A DNA stretch of 11,571 bases, taken from NCBI GenBank assembly GCA_028456385.1, contig JALNQF010000898.1, forward strand, positions 1-11,571, read 5' to 3'. This document shows, piece after piece, positions 8,244-11,571 of the stretch; positions within the stretch are counted from its first letter, which is position 1, and each line of letters begins with the position of its first letter. The stretch comes from Ophiosphaerella korrae. Taxonomy: Eukaryota; Ascomycota; Dothideomycetes; Pleosporales; Phaeosphaeriaceae. The notes beneath the pieces were generated by a model. That model saw only the letters and a program-made list of their open reading frames with translations. It had not been told where the DNA came from and ran no database searches. The translations under genes and the position numbers were made by a program.

Positions 8244-8721
8244 TGTTATAGTAGTAATAGAAGAGCTATAAATAGAACTAATTAGCCCTATAATAATAGA
8301 CTTAGACTTATATAACCCTAAGGAGTATAGACTTAATTAAGAGACTACGTATAATTAAGATACCTAGGGTAATTTACAATCTATAGGCTCTTAGTACTAA
8401 TAGATTATAGATTAGGGTAATCTGCGATCTATAGGCTCTTAGCACTAATAGATTATAGATTAGGGTAATCTGCGATCTATTAGTCTTAGTAATAATAGAT
8501 TATAGATTACAACGAATATATAATTAATAGTAATACGTATTATTAGGATAGTATTAGTAATTTAATCCTTTAACTATAGAACGTAAATACAAGATAGTTA
8601 TAAAATATCTTCTATTATTTATAGTTATTATAGATTACTCCTAAACCTCTAATATTAACTTATAATCTACTAACACCCCTTAGGTACTAGGAATTTAACT
8701 CTAGTAAATAGCCCTATAATA
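8244..8721 (+). repeat. 3' long terminal repeat of the chromovirus (478 bp)
   Basis: Same length as the 5' LTR and aligned to it without gaps. It starts with an intact TGTTATAG and ends CTATAATA (ancestral CA mutated to TA). It keeps some less mutated sites, for example TGCG in two of its hairpin units where the 5' copy reads TATA or TACG. The array of hairpin units is at 8366-8508. Confidence 0.95.
8366..8508. repeat. Three tandem hairpin units inside the 3' LTR
   Basis: Equivalent of 1721-1863, with units starting at 8366, 8414 and 8462. The second and third contain AATCTGCGATCTAT, closer to the unmutated form; with it the stem pairs partly through G-T wobble, so the perfect palindrome in the 5' LTR may be partly a product of RIP. 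Confidence 0.85.
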
Positions 8722-8726
8722 ATTAA
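8722..8726. repeat. Target site duplication, right copy (ATTAA)
   Basis: Identical to 1594-1598. Joining base 1598 to base 8727 restores one target copy and a continuous copia reading frame. Confidence 0.92.
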
Positions 8727-10588
8727 GCTAAAGACTCTAAAATAATAAGCTAGATAATAGCGCTAGAAGCTTAAGCGCTTACTTATTATTATATAAACTA
8801 GAGTAGAGTAAATAGAGTAGTATACTAGATAAGCTACTCTTATAAGTACTAATAGACTATAACCTAAATATAGAGCTTACTATAGTAAACACTATAATTA
8901 TAGTAGCTACTTAGCTTAAGCTATAGCCTTAGCTATAGCTATAAGCTTATCTATATTAAGATAAGCTACTACTACTACTATAGAATTAGAAGTACCTATA
9001 TACGTACCTATATAGGTAGCTCTTTAAATAAGTAGCTTAGAAAGAGATTAATACGCTACTAGTAGCTAGTACCTAGGAGGAGATAGAGCGCTTATAATCG
9101 AGTAATTAGCTACTACCTCTAAAGTAAGTTTTTATATATAAACTTAACTAAGATAGCTACTTTCTTAAGTATAAAGCTTAGATTATAGTGCGTAGAGACC
9201 TCTAAATAATTAATTTAATATAATTAACTTACACTACTACGTTAGTAGCGCGCTCGTTTTAAACTATAATAGCGATTATAGCTAAGTTTAACCTAGAAGT
9301 AGCTTAGTATAACGTTATTAGAGCTTTCCTCTACGTATATAGAGATTATTAACTAGTAGTTATCTATAAGCTCCTAGATAGGTTTAAAGTAGCTAGTAAG
9401 TACGTTAAGCTTAATTAAGCGCTATACAGCCTTAAAGACTTACTACTCTTCTAGTATAAGGAGCTCTTAAGAACGCTTAAATAAGCTAGTCTTATAGTCT
9501 TAAAAGAAGAGCTATACTTATTCTACGATAAAGAGCGTAAAATACTCTTTCTCTTCTACGTTAACAATATATTAGTAATATATTATATAATCTACTAATT
9601 AGAAGCTTACTAAATTATTAAGAGAATTAAATAAGCGTATAATATAGAAGATAAAGGCTTAGTAAACTAGTTCCTAGGCGTATAAGTAATATAGAGTTAG
9701 CTAGATAAGACTATTACGCTTGTCTATAATAAGTATATTAACAAGATAGTAAAAAAGTTTAATCTTATAAGCTTTACAAGCTTTCTAGTAACTCTATTAC
9801 TAGTAGAAGAGCTGTAGCTAAGTAAAAGAGAGGCCTTAAAGCGTAAAATCAAGGACTACTAGGAGTAAGTAGGATCTATCTTATATATAGTAATAATAGT
9901 ACGACTAGACGTTATATTTATAGCTACTAAGCTTTCTTAATATCTTATAAATCTAAGCTAAAAGTATCTTAAAGTAGTAAACTAAGTTATTATTTACTTA
10001 TATAGAACTTAGTACTTATTAGTCTAGTATAGTAAGTAGTAAGATAGCTAGTAGTAAGATAGTAAGTAGCAAGATAGTAAGCAGCGAGGCACTAAGCTAC
10101 TTATATATAGAGACGCGTTATTTACTAATAATCTAGTAACGCGCTACTTATCTTATAGCTATATTGTAATACTCTTTAGTAGAGTAGTAATATAGAAAGT
10201 AGTGTAATAAGCTATAGTAACTACTTCTACTACTAAAGCTAAGCTACTCGCGCTTAAGTATATAAGTAAAGAAGTAATAGTACTAAAAAGGCTCTTTTAA
10301 GAGCTTATATTAGACCTAAGAGCTACTTAGATAATCTTCTATAATAATTAGCAAATAATTAGACTTATTATAGGTAAAAATAAGAGAGTAATAACGCGCT
10401 TATATTACGTAGATATATAGAATATATAGCTAAGATAAGAGTACGCTAGAGGCTTATTTTAAGTTTCTTATATACTAACGAGCAAGATACTAGTAGATAG
10501 CCTAACTAAGCACCTCTTAGAGTAGTAGTTTAAGAGATTTAAAGCTTACCTTAACCTTAAAGATATATAAGCTAAGCTTAAGTTATAA
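8727..10588 (+). pseudogene. Copia pol pseudogene, 3' part: reverse transcriptase and RNase H
   Basis: Continuation of the pol frame cut at 1598. After a poorly conserved stretch, reverse transcriptase begins near 9040 (KEINTLL is the usual E-x-x-x-L block, followed by the region of W-x-L-V-x-x-P). IIAIIAKFNLEVA-stop-YNVIRAFL at 9254-9330 is the first catalytic block, with Asp now Asn (AAC, 9311). ALYSLKDLLLF-stop-YKEL at 9419-9469 corresponds to A-L-Y-G-L-x-x-x-x-x-x-W. The active site YVDD reads YVNN at 9557-9568, both Asp lost. NWFLGV at about 9665-9685 has its Trp as TAG. RNase H shows IYRDALF (Asp kept, 10112) and TTSTTKAKLLAL at 10220-10255, where S-T-T-E-A-E has both Glu changed to Lys. 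The end near 10588 is a guess among several TAA codons after AYLNLKDI. Confidence 0.92.
10034..10081 (+). repeat. 15-bp in-frame tandem repeat in copia RNase H linker
   Basis: Three units of about 15 bases, of the type AAGTAGTAAGATAGT, begin at 10034, 10049 and 10064 and keep the frame. Before mutation they would encode a repeating Lys/Gln-Gln-Gln-Asp-Ser unit between reverse transcriptase and the RNase H start. This is an unusual low-complexity linker for copia pol; it could be a lineage-specific expansion. Confidence 0.7.
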
Positions 10589-10689
10589 AAATTATAAAAG
10601 TAGAGTATAGAGCTATAAAGAAGTCTTTAAATTAAAGCGCTAAAGCGTAGAGCTAAAGCTTAGAGCTAAGCTTAAAATAGAGTATCTAT
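10589..10689. other. Junction between copia pol end and reverse-strand frame; no 3' LTR resolved
   Basis: About 100 bases with short imperfect direct repeats (GAGCTAAAGCTTA and GAGCTAAGCTTA near 10650-10674). A copia polypurine tract and LTR start are expected around here but none is convincing. Without the 5' LTR in the window the border cannot be set. Confidence 0.4.
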
Positions 10690-10848
10690 TTAAAATATAA
10701 GATTAATAAACTTATTAAAAAGTACTTTTACGCGTAAATAATACGTAAAAGCCTCTTTAGCTTAAGTATTCCTAGCTAGTAGAGTAGTAATAGCCTTTAT
10801 TGTAAAGGTAGCGTTAGTAAGCGTAGTAGTAGTAAGGTCTTAAGTAGA

Positions 10849-10884
10849 AGTAAGAGTAAGAGTAAGTATAAGTATAAGTGTAAG
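10849..10884. repeat. 6-bp tandem repeat (six units)
   Basis: Units AGTAAG x3, TATAAG x2, TGTAAG. On the reverse strand they read CTT-ACN/ATA, so Leu-Thr/Ile now and Pro-Thr before C-to-T change, in frame with the unidentified gene. Pro-Thr repeats are common in flexible linkers. Confidence 0.75.
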
Positions 10885-11393
10885 CTAAAGTAAAGGTAGA
10901 AGTAGAGGTAGTAGAAGAGTCTAAAGACCTAGAGTCTCTTCTATAACTTTACTAAGTAGTACGTAAAAAGTCTTTTAGAGAGCTTTAAGCTCTTTCTCTA
11001 GAGCTTTATAGGCCTAAGTAGTAATAAGAGTAATAGTAGTATAGTAAGTAATCTTAGGGCTATAATATAAGTTAGTTAACTAATATTAGATAAAGAGCTA
11101 GAGTAGCTCTTAAAGTAGTAAATTAAAGAGCTAGAGTAAAATTTTTAAATTAACTTATATAAGAACGTAGCTATAGCTACTAGTAGTATAGCGTATATAA
11201 CGCTAAACTCTCTCTTTAAGAAAGTTATAGTAGCTCTTATTAGAGTAGCCTACTAACGCGCTATAAGCGTAGTAGAAGTAAGGCTCCTTATAAAGAGTAC
11301 TTATAACTCTTTTAAGAGAGGAAGTATAAAAAGGTAAAAGTAAGAGCGTCTATAGTACTAGAGTCTTTTTAGTACATTTCTTTTTTTTCTTAA

Positions 11394-11394
<1 letters not shown>

Positions 11395-11433
<39 letters not shown>
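11395..11433. repeat. (AGT)13 microsatellite / poly-Thr codons
   Basis: Thirteen uninterrupted AGT units on the + strand, reading ACT (Thr) in the reverse-strand frame. The adjoining codon ATT at 11392-11394 may be a mutated fourteenth unit. This is the longest perfect simple repeat in the window. Confidence 0.95.
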
Positions 11434-11435
<2 letters not shown>

Positions 11436-11571
11436 CTTTAGAGGTAGTATAGGAGTAAGATATATAAGTATAAGTAGCTTTCTTAGCTTTACTCTATAAG
11501 AATAAGTTAGTATAATAATTACTAATATAAAAAGTAAGCTTTAAAAGCTTTAAAAATAGTAACTTATAATA

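Larger units (their letters stand above)
1599..8721 (+). mobile_element. Complete Ty3/gypsy chromovirus, RIP-inactivated, 7,123 bp
   Basis: A full-length LTR retrotransposon: 478-bp LTR, short leader, single gag-pol frame, 3' non-pol region with a probable antisense frame, polypurine tract, 478-bp LTR. The order protease, reverse transcriptase, RNase H, integrase is that of Ty3/gypsy (Metaviridae), and the C-terminal chromodomain places it among the chromoviruses, whose chromodomain is known to steer integration toward modified chromatin. LTR ends are TG...CA with an 8-base terminal inverted repeat (TGTTATAG and CTATAACA), each end preserved in only one of the two copies. It sits inside a copia pol frame in the same orientation. 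All coding parts are full of stops, so it is not autonomous. No family name is assigned. Confidence 0.95.
1..10588 (+). mobile_element. Ty1/copia-type LTR retrotransposon, partial, interrupted by a gypsy insertion (1599-8726)
   Basis: This is the outer element of a nested pair. Its pol frame (codon starts at positions with remainder 2 modulo 3) runs from the left edge to base 1598 and continues from 8727 to about 10588. The domain order pre-integrase, integrase, reverse transcriptase, RNase H is the order that defines Ty1/copia as against Ty3/gypsy. The 5' LTR, gag and protease lie left of the window. No 3' LTR can be set, because its partner is not visible; any 3' LTR should begin soon after 10588, yet an unrelated reverse-strand frame ends only about 100 bases further on. 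The right limit given here is therefore only the probable end of pol, not the element end. Confidence 0.85.
1..11571. other. RIP-mutated, TpA-rich repeat block
   Basis: The whole window shows the signature of repeat-induced point mutation, the fungal premeiotic process that turns C into T in duplicated DNA, preferentially at CpA. By hand count, CpA plus TpG occurs 4 times in bases 1-600, 6 times in 9241-9840 and 11 times in 5161-5760, while TpA is everywhere. CpG is less depleted and survives in clusters such as the gcgcg stretches near 1016-1021 and 9247-9252. Reading the old frames gives TAA/TAG in place of Gln and Trp codons, Tyr for Cys/His, Leu for Pro, Asn for Asp, Ile for Met/Thr. That I saw no in-frame TGA agrees with loss of TpG. 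The process is established knowledge; its assignment here rests on these patterns and on the LTR comparison. Confidence 0.93.
10690..11571 (-). pseudogene. Unidentified degenerate gene, 294 codons, 5' end beyond the window
   Basis: On the reverse strand one frame runs from the right edge to a TAA at 10690-10692, with only TAA/TAG stops, mostly where Gln, Arg or Trp codons would fit. From its N-terminal side: a 13-codon poly-Thr tract (11433-11395), a basic cluster KKKKKCTKK (11391-11365), a Tyr-rich part (11280-11167) that would give C-x2-C ... C-x2-C-x6-C if Tyr stands for Cys, a coiled-coil-like YKALEKELKAL (11010-10978) leading into LLSKVIEETLGL, a Leu-rich run LLLPLLLPLL (10914-10885, poly-Pro before mutation), a Leu-Thr/Ile repeat (from Pro-Thr), and a Thr-rich tail. 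Basic plus Cys cluster plus coiled coil recalls fungal DNA-binding or repeat-associated proteins, but I do not recognise it. It could be an antisense gene of the copia element, another transposon, or a host gene caught in the repeat. It might also partly be chance. Confidence 0.45.

Noticed and set aside
10589..10690. Copia 3' LTR start
   Set aside because: No TG/TA start with a clear polypurine tract, and no second LTR in the window to compare.
1..11571. Bacterial or organellar AT-rich origin
   Set aside because: CpA/TpG loss with transition-only LTR differences and nested LTR retrotransposons points to RIP in a filamentous fungus, not to plain AT richness.

Overview
This window is repeat DNA from a filamentous ascomycete (Pezizomycotina-type) fungus, destroyed by repeat-induced point mutation (RIP). 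CpA and TpG are nearly absent (by hand, 4 in bases 1-600 and 11 in 5161-5760, against several tens expected). TpA dominates, almost every in-frame stop is TAA or TAG (from CAA, CAG, TGG), and Cys/His, Pro, Asp and Gly codons have become Tyr, Leu, Asn and Arg/Ser. I see no intact cellular gene, rRNA, tRNA or CRISPR. The species cannot be named from this sequence.

Layout: two nested LTR retrotransposons plus one unexplained reverse-strand reading frame. (1) The outer element is a Ty1/copia-type pol pseudogene on the + strand. It enters at the left edge in the GAG-pre-integrase/integrase region (1-1598) and resumes after the insertion with reverse transcriptase and RNase H (8727-10588). (2) The inner element is a complete Ty3/gypsy chromovirus, 1599-8721: two 478-bp LTRs, an exact 5-bp target duplication (ATTAA), a polypurine tract, and one uninterrupted gag-pol frame (CCHC knuckles, protease, reverse transcriptase, RNase H, D-D(35)-E integrase, chromodomain). 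Between pol and the 3' LTR lies a probable antisense reading frame (7541-8081, - strand). (3) From 10690 to the right edge, a - strand frame runs 294 codons to the window end. It has a poly-Thr tract, a basic cluster, Tyr residues spaced like a mutated Cys cluster, a coiled-coil-like segment and a Pro/Thr-type repeat. I do not recognise it.

History read from the sequence: the copia element was present first; the chromovirus inserted into its coding frame between the integrase C-terminal region and the reverse transcriptase. Removing the insert plus one target copy restores a continuous copia frame. RIP then hit both: the two LTRs differ at about 35 positions, about 33 of them transitions. Nothing here can encode a working retroelement protein. 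The most interesting items are the two unidentified antisense frames, each lying just 3' of a pol gene, and the paired CG/TA differences between the LTRs.
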